Part shown: positions 1 to 7,171 of the stretch, one piece after another
Layout: the number at the start of each line of letters is the position of its first letter
Numbering within the stretch: the stretch's first letter is position 1
Source: UBA7485 sp050945075
GTDB taxonomy: Bacteria > Bacillota > Clostridia > Eubacteriales > Eubacteriaceae
Assembly: GCA_050945075.1 (NCBI GenBank)
Contig: JBMNSG010000038.1
Coordinates: forward strand, 1 to 17,731
Direction: 5' to 3'
Length of the DNA: 17,731 nucleotides
Position numbers and translations under genes: made by a program
The notes under the pieces: generated by a model
What the model was told of the DNA's origin: nothing
Database searches by the model: none
What the model saw: only the letters and a program-made list of their open reading frames with translations

Positions 1-32
1 CTGCACAGATTGTCAGAGAGATCCGGGGATAG
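1..32 (+). CDS. 3' end of upstream gene, probably KDPG aldolase (partial)
   Basis: Only the last codons are inside the window. Reading from base 3 gives AQIVREIRG followed by TAG at 30-32. A short C-terminal helix ending in Arg-Gly fits the tail of 2-keto-3-deoxy-6-phosphogluconate aldolase (Eda/KdgA), which commonly sits directly before kdgK and acts on the kinase's product. The gene ends 4 bp before the likely kdgK GTG start, and its last codons contain that gene's ribosome site, so the two are probably one operon. The reading frame is inferred from this fit; nine residues are too few to prove the family. Confidence 0.45.
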   Translation, partial: AQIVREIRG

Positions 33-36
33 AGTT

Positions 37-1083
37 GTGACAGAAAATAAAGAGCCGAAAAAAGTTGTCACCTTCGGGGAAATCATGCTGCGTCTGGCCC
101 CGGAAGGTTATCTGCGTTTTGTTCAGGCGGACGATTTCGGCGCTACCTACGGCGGTGGTGAAGCGAACATCGCTGTATCCTGTGCCAATTATGGGATGGA
201 TGCAGCCTTTATCACCAAACTGCCGAAACATGAAATCGGACAGTCTGCCATAAACGCTCTGAGGAAATACGGTGTGGACACCACGGGCATCGTCCGGGGA
301 GGAGACCGCGTCGGAATCTACTTTCTGGAGAAGGGTGCTTCACAGCGTCCCTCAAAGGTCATTTACGACCGGGCAGGCTCCTCGATCGCAACAGCATCCA
401 GAGAAGATTTTGACTGGGACAAAATCTTTGACGGTGCCGACTGGTTCCACTTTACCGGTATTACACCGGCAATCAGTGATCAGGCAGCCGCGATTACACT
501 TGATGCAGTCAAAGCTGCAAAGAAACATGGTGTTACTGTAAGCTGTGATCTCAACTACCGCAACAAGCTCTGGAGCCGGGAAAAAGCCGGAAAAGTAATG
601 GATGAGCTCTGCCAGTATGTGGATGTCTGTATCAGCAACGAAGAAGACGCTAAAGATGTATTCGGCATTGAAGCACGGGACACCGACATCACTTCAGGTT
701 CTCTGAACACCGAAGGATACAAGGATGTCGCCCGTCAGCTTACCGGCCGTTTTGGTTTTGACAAGGTTGTTATCACACTTCGTGAATCCATTTCAGCCAA
801 TGACAACAACTGGGCCGGACTGCTTTTCGATGGTAAAACCGGAAAAAGCTATCTGAGCAAAAAATATCTGATGCATATCGTGGACCGTGTCGGGGGCGGA
901 GACTCCTTCGGCGGTGGTTTGATTTATGCTCTGACACACGATTATGATCTGCAGGACGCTATTGAATTTGCGGTAGCAGCCAGCTGTCTCAAGCACAGTA
1001 TCGAAGGCGACTTTAACCAGGTCAATGTCGATGAGGTTACAAGACTTGCAAAGGGAGATGCCAGCGGCCGTGTGCAGCGCTGA
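37..1083 (+). CDS. kdgK: 2-keto-3-deoxygluconate kinase (PfkB family)
   Basis: Cytoplasmic sugar kinase that should phosphorylate 2-keto-3-deoxygluconate to KDPG, the shared last-but-one step of glucuronate and galacturonate breakdown. Numbered from the GTG at 37 (348 aa), the N-terminal GEIMLRLAP and GGGEANIAVSCANYG are typical of the ribokinase/PfkB fold, SCDLNYR lies mid-protein, and the C-terminal signature DRVGGGDSFGGG places the catalytic base at about Asp289. The frame is open up to a TTG at 10, but GTG 37 is preferred because GGGGA (25-29) sits 7 bp upstream and nothing family-like precedes it. The usual length is about 310-340 aa, so the gene is complete. A strong terminator follows at 1245-1280. 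Other PfkB sugar kinases (fructokinase, 5-dehydro-2-deoxygluconokinase) are possible on sequence alone; the uronate context favours KdgK. Confidence 0.85.
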   Translation: MTENKEPKKVVTFGEIMLRLAPEGYLRFVQADDFGATYGGGEANIAVSCANYGMDAAFITKLPKHEIGQSAINALRKYGVDTTGIVRGGDRVGIYFLEKGASQRPSKVIYDRAGSSIATASREDFDWDKIFDGADWFHFTGITPAISDQAAAITLDAVKAAKKHGVTVSCDLNYRNKLWSREKAGKVMDELCQYVDVCISNEEDAKDVFGIEARDTDITSGSLNTEGYKDVARQLTGRFGFDKVVITLRESISANDNNWAGLLFDGKTGKSYLSKKYLMHIVDRVGGGDSFGGGLIYALTHDYDLQDAIEFAVAASCLKHSIEGDFNQVNVDEVTRLAKGDASGRVQR

Positions 1084-1447
1084 CATTTACTGGTAATTTA
1101 AGCTGTACTGTATTCAGAATCAGGACAAATCTTTCTTCTACATGTCCGAACCATTACGATACCGATAAAACACAGAAACAAGTTTGCACAAAATTTATTC
1201 GAGGTCAGATTTGCACCTGCCTCCGTCAATCATATACCAGCCTGAAAAACCGCTGACCACACAGGTGGCCAGCGGTTTTTGTTATGAAATCACTACTTTC
1301 AAGCAGGTTTTGCAATTTTATTCCTGTCTGATTAAGGTAAACTGATATTAATTCCAGACAAAAGAACAAAACGGATTCTTAAACATTCTTCAGATCGTTT
1401 TATAGCTTGTGCGTTGACCGGAAGGACAATGCATCTATTACCAGGGG
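1084..1447. other. Intergenic region between kdgK and first AraC gene
   Basis: This 364-base stretch has no convincing coding sequence. It holds the kdgK terminator at 1245-1280. Before it, about 160 bases of 3' leader include a direct repeat of TTTGCAC (1193-1199 and 1210-1216, 10 bases between them). After it, a weak promoter-like pair (TTGCAA 1310-1315 and TAAGGT 1333-1338) could serve the regulator, but the -10 is poor. Confidence 0.5.
1245..1280 (+). terminator. Rho-independent terminator after kdgK
   Basis: An 11-bp stem (AAAAACCGCTG with CAGCGGTTTTT) continues, after one mismatch, into CCAC/GTGG around an ACAG loop. It ends in a T-run, and the A-rich 5' arm would let it work on the other strand too. 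It closes the kdgK transcript about 160 bp after the stop codon. Confidence 0.85.
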
Positions 1448-2719
1448 GTGGTAACTATCAAGAAGACTTTGATCCAATATACCGATACATTACTGAGAAC
1501 TGCTCTTTCGCTCAAGGTGACGATTGTAACAACCAGGTACTTGAATCTGGCTGTTCTCGACGGAGGAATCCGGAATACTGTTTCCGGTCAGATTCCTGCA
1601 ATCGAACCGATCCGACAACAGATGATTAATTATCTGAATACTGAAGTCGATATACCAGTGGCTTATTGCTACACAGATTTTTTTGATGTCAGCTATGCCA
1701 TGATCCGGATGGACCAGAACAATTCCGTAGTCATCGGTCCCTGCCTGTGTAAAGATCCTGAAAAATTTGTTCTGACAGATACGATTCTGAAGCGTAACAA
1801 GCTCGCGGATTCTTACAGAGTCCCGCTTACCGAATACTATTACAGCCTCCCGGTCATCAAGCAGGACATCTTTGTCGGGCTCGTCAACGACATTGCTCTG
1901 AGACTGTTTGAACGCTCTGATTATGAAGTTTTGTTTGTGAACCAGAATATGTCCATACGGGACACCGACATGAGGCCAAAAGAAGGAGGCGGTCAGGAAC
2001 TGGCAAAAGAACTGATGCAGGACCGGTACAACTGTGAAAATCTGATGATTGATGCAGTTTCCCGCGGCGATAAGCGATCCGCTTTTTACTACTGCAGACT
2101 TCTTGAGGACCGGAAAATGCGCCCCCGGTCGTCCAGTTATCTGCGCGATAAAAAAAACGGGCTCATCATTCTCAACACGCTGGCGCGGAAAGGTGCGGAA
2201 TTCGGCGGTGTCCATCCGGTTTATCTGAACGCCATCTCCCGTGATTATGCACTGCGTATTGAAGAAATAAATAACCTCGAGGACCTGGCCGCATTAAAAC
2301 TGGATATTCTGAGATCATATACCGGTGAAGTTGCCCTGCATACCGACCCGGAGTACCCGCCGCTTATTGTTCAGGCAGTCAGTTATATTAACAGCCATCT
2401 GGAATTACCGCTGTCTCTGAAGGATGTGGCAGATAAACTGTCAGTCAATCCCAGTTATCTGTCCACCCAGTTTAAAAAAGAAGTGGGCCAGACGCTCACG
2501 GATTATACCCGCGATCAGAAAATACAGAAAGCGGCTGCCCTGTTAACCAGCACCAGTATGCAGATTCAGAACATTGCAACCGCCGTCGGATTCTTTGATG
2601 TTCAGTATTTTTCCAAACAGTTTAAGAAAACAATGGGTGCTTCTCCTTCCTCGTACCGGGAAAACTATACACACCGTGACTATATTAATTCCGTACTCGA
2701 GATTAACAACAGGAATTAA
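1448..2719 (+). CDS. AraC-family regulator, helical sensor type (paralog 1)
   Basis: Predicted transcription regulator of 423 aa. The C-terminal ~100 residues (from about 310) are an AraC/XylS double helix-turn-helix, with LSLKDVADKLSVNPSYLSTQFKKE and a second helix around IATAVGFFDVQYFSKQFKK. The first ~300 residues lack a cupin and look like the helical sensor region of gut Firmicutes regulators, including DRYNCENLMIDAVSRGDKRSA and VHPVYLNAISRDYALRIEEI. It is a clear paralog of the gene at 4584-5918, and the two flank the symporter, so a role in uronate or glycoside control is inferred. The start is uncertain: GTG 1448 overlaps the only good purine-rich ribosome sequence (1443-1449), and no ATG, GTG or TTG lies in frame upstream before the TGA at 1415. 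Alignment with the paralog supports a start near here. TTG 1469 is an alternative. Confidence 0.85.
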   Translation: MVTIKKTLIQYTDTLLRTALSLKVTIVTTRYLNLAVLDGGIRNTVSGQIPAIEPIRQQMINYLNTEVDIPVAYCYTDFFDVSYAMIRMDQNNSVVIGPCLCKDPEKFVLTDTILKRNKLADSYRVPLTEYYYSLPVIKQDIFVGLVNDIALRLFERSDYEVLFVNQNMSIRDTDMRPKEGGGQELAKELMQDRYNCENLMIDAVSRGDKRSAFYYCRLLEDRKMRPRSSSYLRDKKNGLIILNTLARKGAEFGGVHPVYLNAISRDYALRIEEINNLEDLAALKLDILRSYTGEVALHTDPEYPPLIVQAVSYINSHLELPLSLKDVADKLSVNPSYLSTQFKKEVGQTLTDYTRDQKIQKAAALLTSTSMQIQNIATAVGFFDVQYFSKQFKKTMGASPSSYRENYTHRDYINSVLEINNRN

Positions 2720-2749
2720 AAAAGAGACTGCCGGACGGCAGTCTCTTTT
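2720..2749. terminator. Bidirectional terminator between AraC 1 and symporter
   Basis: A perfect 13-bp stem (AAAAGAGACTGCC with GGCAGTCTCTTTT) closes on a GGAC loop. It starts one base after the regulator's stop codon and lies 26 bp from the end of the convergent symporter gene. The A-run on one side and T-run on the other allow it to end both transcripts. Confidence 0.92.
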
Positions 2750-2775
2750 GTTCCATCTTAAATTCTAAATACCTG

Positions 2776-4221
2776 TTACGCGTCTTTTTCTGTTGTATCC
2801 AGACCCAGAAGTCTCTGATTTTCAGCGATCTTCTTTTTGCTCAGCGGATACCAGAACAGGATGATCAGGCCAATCACCAGATAGCCCGCAGCCGGGGCCA
2901 GTGTTGCAACCGCATAAATGCTGTTAACGACTGAAGTGGTCTGCTGTACTGCCCCTGTGCCGGTTACATAACCGATTGCTGCCAGTACATAACCGCCAAG
3001 TCCGCCGGCCAGAGCCTGACCAAGTTTGCGTGAAAAACTGTAAATTCCGTAAACCGTACCATCATCGCGTGAGCCGGAGATGACTTCCTGATAATCGATA
3101 ACGTCGGTAATGAATGCCCAGATCATCAGATTAAAGAGACCGGAACCGAGATTACCAAAGAAAATCAATGCACAGAAAATCCAGGGATTGGTCACATGCA
3201 TGAAGTAAATCAGAAAATACATGGCTGAAGCAAAAATCAGCGCTGCCGAACAGGCTTCTTTCTTTCCCCATTTTTGAATGATTGTTTTCGCAAACGGAGC
3301 CAGGACCAGGGTTACAGCCGTTGACAACATGGAAGCCACGGCCATCGCGCCCGGATTCTTGAAATAGTCATTGTACAGATACACATTCATGGACTGAGAC
3401 AGCAGCATGGCAATAAGGAGTACAATAGCGGCCACAATGATGGAAAGCAGTGCCTGGTTGCTGAACAGCTCTTTGACAAACTTTCCGGCGGAAATCTTTT
3501 CTTTTTTCTTTTCTTCAACGGTCACCCGTTCCAGACACCAGCTGTAGCAGAAGGAATAGCAGGTGAATGCACAGAGTGCAAAGACACACGCCAGAAGAAA
3601 GAAACGCTGACCGGAGAGATTGCCGTTTACATAAATGACGAGCGGGGCAACGGCTCCGACAATCAGACCGGCGAGAGCAGCACCGATACTTCTGAATGTT
3701 GAAAGCTCTGCACGCTGTACCGGATCTGCTGTAATGGCACCGGCCATCGAACCGTAAGGAATATTAATTGCTGTATAGCAGATACTTCCCCAGAGAATGT
3801 ATGTGCAGTAAATAAACACGATCTTGCCGGCTTCATTGAAATCTGCCGCAAAAGGCAGGAAGAGCAGGACACCGGCCAGTACAACAGGAACACGCATCCG
3901 TCTGATCCAGACTCTGTAACGTCCGTGCTTGTTGGGCTTTGATGTATCGACAATACGGCCCATACCGATATCCGTAAAAGCATCCAGTATTCTGGAAACA
4001 AGAAACAGCGTACCAACCATTGCGGCTGATATACCGAGTACATTGGTATAGTAAATCATGAGAAAGCTGGAAACGAGAATAAAGAAAAAGTCGTTTCCGA
4101 AATCACCGAACATATAACCGAGCTTGTCTTTCATCCCGAAGGGACGAATGCTTGTGTTAACGACATCTGCGACATTTTCAGTTGTCTGGTTTGTGATATC
4201 GTTCTTTGGTTTTGAAGTCAT
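2776..4221 (-). CDS. GPH-family sugar/uronide:cation symporter (MFS_2)
   Basis: Polytopic inner-membrane transporter of 481 aa, probably 12 membrane helices, predicted to import a glycoside, pentoside or hexuronide with a cation. The N-terminal region carries the GPH hallmark: KDKLGYMFGDFGNDF (about residues 31-45), then SRILDAFTDIGMGRIVD (76-92), with Asp80, Asp84 and Arg89 in the conserved loop, followed by a basic GRYRVWIRRM segment. A charged central loop (VEEKKKEKISAGK) separates the two halves. The first ~29 residues are a polar extension. ATG 4221 has AAAGGAG 7 bp upstream. With kdgK, uxaC and the reductase nearby, glucuronides or free hexuronates are the likely substrates (compare E. 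coli UidB), but the family also moves melibiose, xylosides and others, so the substrate is inferred. Its promoter region carries repeated candidate operators. Confidence 0.88.
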   Translation of the reverse strand: MTSKPKNDITNQTTENVADVVNTSIRPFGMKDKLGYMFGDFGNDFFFILVSSFLMIYYTNVLGISAAMVGTLFLVSRILDAFTDIGMGRIVDTSKPNKHGRYRVWIRRMRVPVVLAGVLLFLPFAADFNEAGKIVFIYCTYILWGSICYTAINIPYGSMAGAITADPVQRAELSTFRSIGAALAGLIVGAVAPLVIYVNGNLSGQRFFLLACVFALCAFTCYSFCYSWCLERVTVEEKKKEKISAGKFVKELFSNQALLSIIVAAIVLLIAMLLSQSMNVYLYNDYFKNPGAMAVASMLSTAVTLVLAPFAKTIIQKWGKKEACSAALIFASAMYFLIYFMHVTNPWIFCALIFFGNLGSGLFNLMIWAFITDVIDYQEVISGSRDDGTVYGIYSFSRKLGQALAGGLGGYVLAAIGYVTGTGAVQQTTSVVNSIYAVATLAPAAGYLVIGLIILFWYPLSKKKIAENQRLLGLDTTEKDA

Positions 4222-4278
4222 CTTATCTCCTTTAAAGTCAGGATTGTTCCTGAAATTTAAACGAGACGACTTCCCCCG

Positions 4279-4289
4279 AAATCGTTCTC
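4279..4289 (-). promoter_or_regulatory. Candidate operator copy A (GAGAACGATTT)
   Basis: On the minus strand this reads GAGAACGATTT, identical over 11 bases to copy B at 4406-4416 and matching 12 of 14 when extended. It lies in the symporter's leader, about 58 bp before the start codon. It also forms the right arm of the AAACGAGA/TCTCGTTT inverted pair. The binding protein is unknown: a flanking AraC regulator, or a LacI-type protein such as CcpA, since the extended site loosely resembles a cre box. Confidence 0.45.
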
Positions 4290-4377
4290 GTTTCTGCAGT
4301 ATCGACTGAAACGGAATCCTCCTTTCTTATCTGAGTTACAGGAATTACTGTTCGAGTAGAACAGTGGCTACACTCTA

Positions 4378-4406
4378 ATAATAAAGGGTCCTGCCTGTTT
4401 ACCATG
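4378..4406 (-). promoter_or_regulatory. Possible promoter of the symporter gene
   Basis: On the minus strand TATTAT (4378-4383) can act as a -10. At 17 bp spacing the -35 position (4401-4406) reads CATGGT, which is poor. A weak -35 directly next to operator copy B is what an activator-dependent promoter looks like. Inferred from sequence only. Confidence 0.3.
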
Positions 4407-4416
4407 AGAACGATTT
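4406..4416 (+). promoter_or_regulatory. Candidate operator copy B (GAGAACGATTT)
   Basis: Exact inverted copy of the motif at 4279-4289, 116 bp away. It abuts the upstream edge of the weak -35 proposed for the symporter, the usual place for an AraC-type activator. The extended site TGAGAACGATTTTCA is a near-palindrome, so a LacI/CcpA-type protein is also possible. Confidence 0.45.
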
Positions 4417-4481
4417 TCACAAAACGTGGATTATTTTTGTGTAAGTAATTTCAGAATTTTGATTTTTTCAAGAGTAAAATT

Positions 4482-4511
4482 TTGTTATTTTATGCTTTTA
4501 CAGGGTAATAA
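4482..4511 (+). promoter_or_regulatory. Possible promoter of AraC 2
   Basis: TTGTTA (4482-4487) and TAATAA (4506-4511) are separated by 18 bp in AT-rich DNA about 73 bp before the AraC 2 start. Both hexamers are imperfect, so this is tentative. Confidence 0.3.
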
Positions 4512-4583
4512 AAACAATTTTGAAAAGCAAAGCTGCATGTAAAGGTTAACTTTCGGGTATCACTGTATCAGCAGGTGAAAAAT

Positions 4584-5918
4584 ATGAATCAGACTAACAA
4601 ACTAATAAAGGAACGGAGTATTTTTGACTATACCAGTGCCCTGTTAAAAGCCTCGAGAGGATTGAACAGTGTTCTGACCGATTGTGATTCCTTCAGGCTC
4701 AGCGACATTGACTGCGGAATCCGGAAATCGCTGTTTAAGCTTACCGGCAAAGAACTGCAGCCCGTGCAGGAACGACTGTCCGATTATTTAAAACGATTTG
4801 CCTCACGGCCGGTCATTTACTGTTTTACGGACCAGTTTTACGTCGACTATATGCTGTTTCCGCTGCATGACCTTGAAGACCGCCTTTTTGTCGTCGGCCC
4901 CTGCCTTCTCCATGATCCGGGTGACAACCAGTTCATTGCAAAAATGATGTCGGATAACCATCTGCCCGGCAATTATCTGAAAGCAGTGACTGAATACTAT
5001 TATTCAATTCCCGCACTTGAATCCGATGTCTGGCTTTCAATTATCAATACTTTAGGAGCCCAGATTCTGGACAGCGATAAATATGACGTAGTCTCTCTGG
5101 ACAAAACCCTGTTTACCTCCGAAGTTTTTTTTGAACCGGAACCGGACAATAACCGGGAACTTGAAATGAATCTGATGGAAGAACGTTATTCATGTGAAAA
5201 CCGGCTCATGGATGCGATTGCCTCCGGTGACCGCAGGACTGCTATGGCTTATTCTCAGGAATTCTTTACTCACCGTATGAGACCACGTAATACCGACAGC
5301 CTCCGTGATGAGAAGAATAACCTGATTATCATGAATACCCTGGCCAGGAAAGCTGCAGAACGGGGCAGGGTCCATCCTGTGTATCTGAACAGTATATCCC
5401 GTGATATCGCTCTGAGAATCGAAAAAATCAGTAATTCAAGCCAGGCTTCAGAAATGAAGCTGGACATCATCAGGCTGTATACCTCTGCTGTATCACAGGC
5501 GTCCCTGGGCAAGTATCCGCCTATGATCGGCAAGGCAATTAATTATATTGATCATAATCTGGAAATGCCGCTGTCCCTGAAGGATATTGCTGACGAGCTG
5601 CATGTCAATCCGAGTTACCTGTCTACCCAGTTTAAAAAAGAAACCGGTATGACGCTTACCGATTATACACGGGACCGTAAAATCAAACGTGCTGCAGGAC
5701 TTCTGACCTCTACAAAAATGCAGATTCAGAATATTGCTGCTTCCGTCGGTTTTTATGATGTTCAGTATTTTGCCAAGCAGTTCAAGAAAGTCACCGGCAT
5801 GACCCCTACAGCTTTCAGGCAGAACTACAACACCGCAGATTCACTGGAAGCCTCATTAAAGCTCAGGGATGATGATCGTTCCAGCCGTGGTCCCGCCCGC
5901 AGCAGCCAGCGGAAATAA
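4584..5918 (+). CDS. AraC-family regulator, helical sensor type (paralog 2)
   Basis: Predicted regulator of 444 aa from ATG 4584. That start is chosen over the GTG at 4575 because AGGTG (4573-4577) then sits 6 bp upstream. The C-terminal AraC double helix-turn-helix begins near residue 320 and is nearly the same as in the gene at 1448-2719: both share NPSYLSTQFKKE, TLTDYTRD, MQIQNIA and DVQYF. The middle region has EERYSCENRLMDAIASGDRR and VHPVYLNSISRDIALRIEKI, again matching the paralog, while the first ~120 residues differ more. The protein ends in a polar, basic tail of about 25 residues. It is divergent from the symporter across the repeat-bearing region 4222-4583, so it is the most likely controller of that gene. 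The ligand is unknown. I see no strong terminator after it. Confidence 0.87.
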   Translation: MNQTNKLIKERSIFDYTSALLKASRGLNSVLTDCDSFRLSDIDCGIRKSLFKLTGKELQPVQERLSDYLKRFASRPVIYCFTDQFYVDYMLFPLHDLEDRLFVVGPCLLHDPGDNQFIAKMMSDNHLPGNYLKAVTEYYYSIPALESDVWLSIINTLGAQILDSDKYDVVSLDKTLFTSEVFFEPEPDNNRELEMNLMEERYSCENRLMDAIASGDRRTAMAYSQEFFTHRMRPRNTDSLRDEKNNLIIMNTLARKAAERGRVHPVYLNSISRDIALRIEKISNSSQASEMKLDIIRLYTSAVSQASLGKYPPMIGKAINYIDHNLEMPLSLKDIADELHVNPSYLSTQFKKETGMTLTDYTRDRKIKRAAGLLTSTKMQIQNIAASVGFYDVQYFAKQFKKVTGMTPTAFRQNYNTADSLEASLKLRDDDRSSRGPARSSQRK

Positions 5919-5989
5919 CCGCTTCAGCACCGTATATTAACCTTTCGGAGCTGTCTTAGTACCATAGGACTGCGTATTACAATCTTTAT

Positions 5990-6013
5990 ATTTTGCCTGA
6001 AAACCTATATAAT
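5990..6013 (+). promoter_or_regulatory. Likely promoter of AraC 3
   Basis: A perfect TATAAT at 6008-6013 lies 26 bp before the AraC 3 start codon. The -35 position, in the TTTATATTTT stretch around 5986-5992, is weak. AAGGAA (6027-6032) is the ribosome site, 7 bp before ATG 6040. Confidence 0.45.
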
Positions 6014-6039
6014 AAGAGCAACTGAAAAGGAATACAGAC

Positions 6040-7014
6040 ATGATTCAGAAATATATAACGAAATTCGACAAACGGCAGTTCATGGAACAGCCTAAAATAG
6101 AGGTTTTTCATCGTGTTGACCGCGTCGCTTCTCAAATCCTGCCTCATGAACACGATCATTTTGAATTCTTTTTTTTGCTCAGCGATTCTTTTGATTACGT
6201 CGTACAGAATAAAACCTACCATATGAAACAGAACGACCTGCTGGTCATTCCACCGGGGGTTATTCACTTTCCGGACATGTCCATGCGCGGCGTTCTTTAC
6301 GACCGTATTGTCCTCTGGATTAACCGTGACTTTTTTAATGAAATGGTCCGCCTGGACCCTGATTTACAGAAGGCTGTTTTATCAGATGAACCCCGGGCCT
6401 ACCAGGCCCGCCTTTCTGCAGCCTCCTCACAGATGCTTTACAATCTGCTCTCTGTCATCTTAGAGGATACAGAGAAAAAGCCGCCTTCGTACCAGCTCAA
6501 TACAATCGGCCTGACCTGCCAGCTGGTGGCTCTGCTTAACCGTACGATTGCCAGTATGGAAAACCTGGTTGCCAACAGCCGTGTTAATGAACTGAGTACG
6601 AATATTCTGTTTTATATTCAGAATCACATTACAGAAGAACTGTCTCTGGAAAAACTGTCCGATGAATTTTTTGTCAGTAAGGGCTACCTCTCCAAAATAT
6701 TCAAGGATCATTTCGGCATTTCCGTCTATCAGTATATCCTGCAGAACAAAATAGACGGTGTGTGCGGGTTGATTGCAGATGATGTGAGTATTACCGAATC
6801 AGCTTCCCGCTACGGTTTCAGAGATTACCCCAGCTTCTACCGCTCTTTTAAAAAAGTTACAGGAATGAGTCCGAAGGCTTTCAGATCTGCGCTGCGCAAT
6901 CCCGAAAAAGGCGCACTTCCCTATACGGGCAATGTCCTTCCCGGAGATATCAACGAAGATGAAACCGAAGAACAGGAACAGGATCAGGATCAGGATCAGG
7001 ATGCCGGGCCCTGA
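6040..7014 (+). CDS. AraC-family regulator with N-terminal cupin
   Basis: Predicted regulator of 324 aa. Residues ~20-95 form an AraC-type cupin sugar-binding domain (LPHEHDHFEFFFLL, then KQNDLLVIPPGVIHFPD), the layout seen in RhaS-like sensors. Residues ~190-290 form the double helix-turn-helix, with SLEKLSDEFFVSKGYLSKIF and the second helix in ITESASRYGFRDYPSFYRSFKK followed by VTGMSPKAFR. This architecture differs from the two upstream AraC paralogs. The gene is convergent with the reductase-uxaC operon and close to it, so a role in that operon's control is plausible but not shown. The last ~35 residues are acidic and end in an EQEQDQDQDQD tail encoded by five CAGGAW hexamers (6973-7002). 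This tail is not part of the AraC domain and could vary in length. Confidence 0.87.
   Translation: MIQKYITKFDKRQFMEQPKIEVFHRVDRVASQILPHEHDHFEFFFLLSDSFDYVVQNKTYHMKQNDLLVIPPGVIHFPDMSMRGVLYDRIVLWINRDFFNEMVRLDPDLQKAVLSDEPRAYQARLSAASSQMLYNLLSVILEDTEKKPPSYQLNTIGLTCQLVALLNRTIASMENLVANSRVNELSTNILFYIQNHITEELSLEKLSDEFFVSKGYLSKIFKDHFGISVYQYILQNKIDGVCGLIADDVSITESASRYGFRDYPSFYRSFKKVTGMSPKAFRSALRNPEKGALPYTGNVLPGDINEDETEEQEQDQDQDQDAGP
6973..7002 (+). repeat. Hexanucleotide tandem repeat in the AraC 3 coding end
   Basis: One CAGGAA (6973-6978) and four exact CAGGAT units (6979-7002) lie in tandem, in frame, encoding alternating Gln and Glu/Asp. Copy change by slippage would keep the frame and only alter the tail length. 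Confidence 0.85.
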
Positions 7015-7032
7015 GTCCCCGTCTACGCACAA

Positions 7033-7107
7033 AAAACAGCTGTCCGCCATAAGCCGTAAGCCGGATCAATCATCCATGTTTACGGCTGTCAGGCAGACAG
7101 CTGTTTT
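7033..7107. terminator. Bidirectional terminator between AraC 3 and uxaC
   Basis: AAAACAGCTGTC (7033-7044) pairs perfectly with GACAGCTGTTTT (7096-7107). An inner stem, AGCCGTAA with TTACGGCT, sits inside the 51-base loop. The T-run on one side and A-run on the other suit both the plus-strand regulator and the minus-strand uxaC, which ends at 7172. Confidence 0.8.
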
Positions 7108-7171
7108 ATCTTTCGCATCAATGTTCTGATTTCAGATTTGCTTCACTTCAGGCGCAGAATCAAACACCAAA

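Larger units (their letters stand above)
4222..4583. other. Divergent control region, symporter / AraC 2
   Basis: About 360 bases separate the symporter start (minus) from the AraC 2 start (plus), with no credible gene inside. The region contains two copies of an 11-bp motif (4279-4289 and 4406-4416), an inverted AAACGAGA/TCTCGTTT pair (4259-4266 and 4286-4293), and AT-rich promoter-like sequence for both directions. The length and content suggest that both genes are controlled here. Confidence 0.6.

Noticed and set aside
1490..2215. 241-codon open frame on the minus strand inside AraC 1
   Set aside because: Antisense shadow of a well-supported regulator; no recognisable domain and no ribosome site.
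4405..4419. CcpA cre box
   Set aside because: TGAGAACGATTTTCA is one base too long and only partly matches the consensus, so I kept it as a general operator candidate and did not call it cre.
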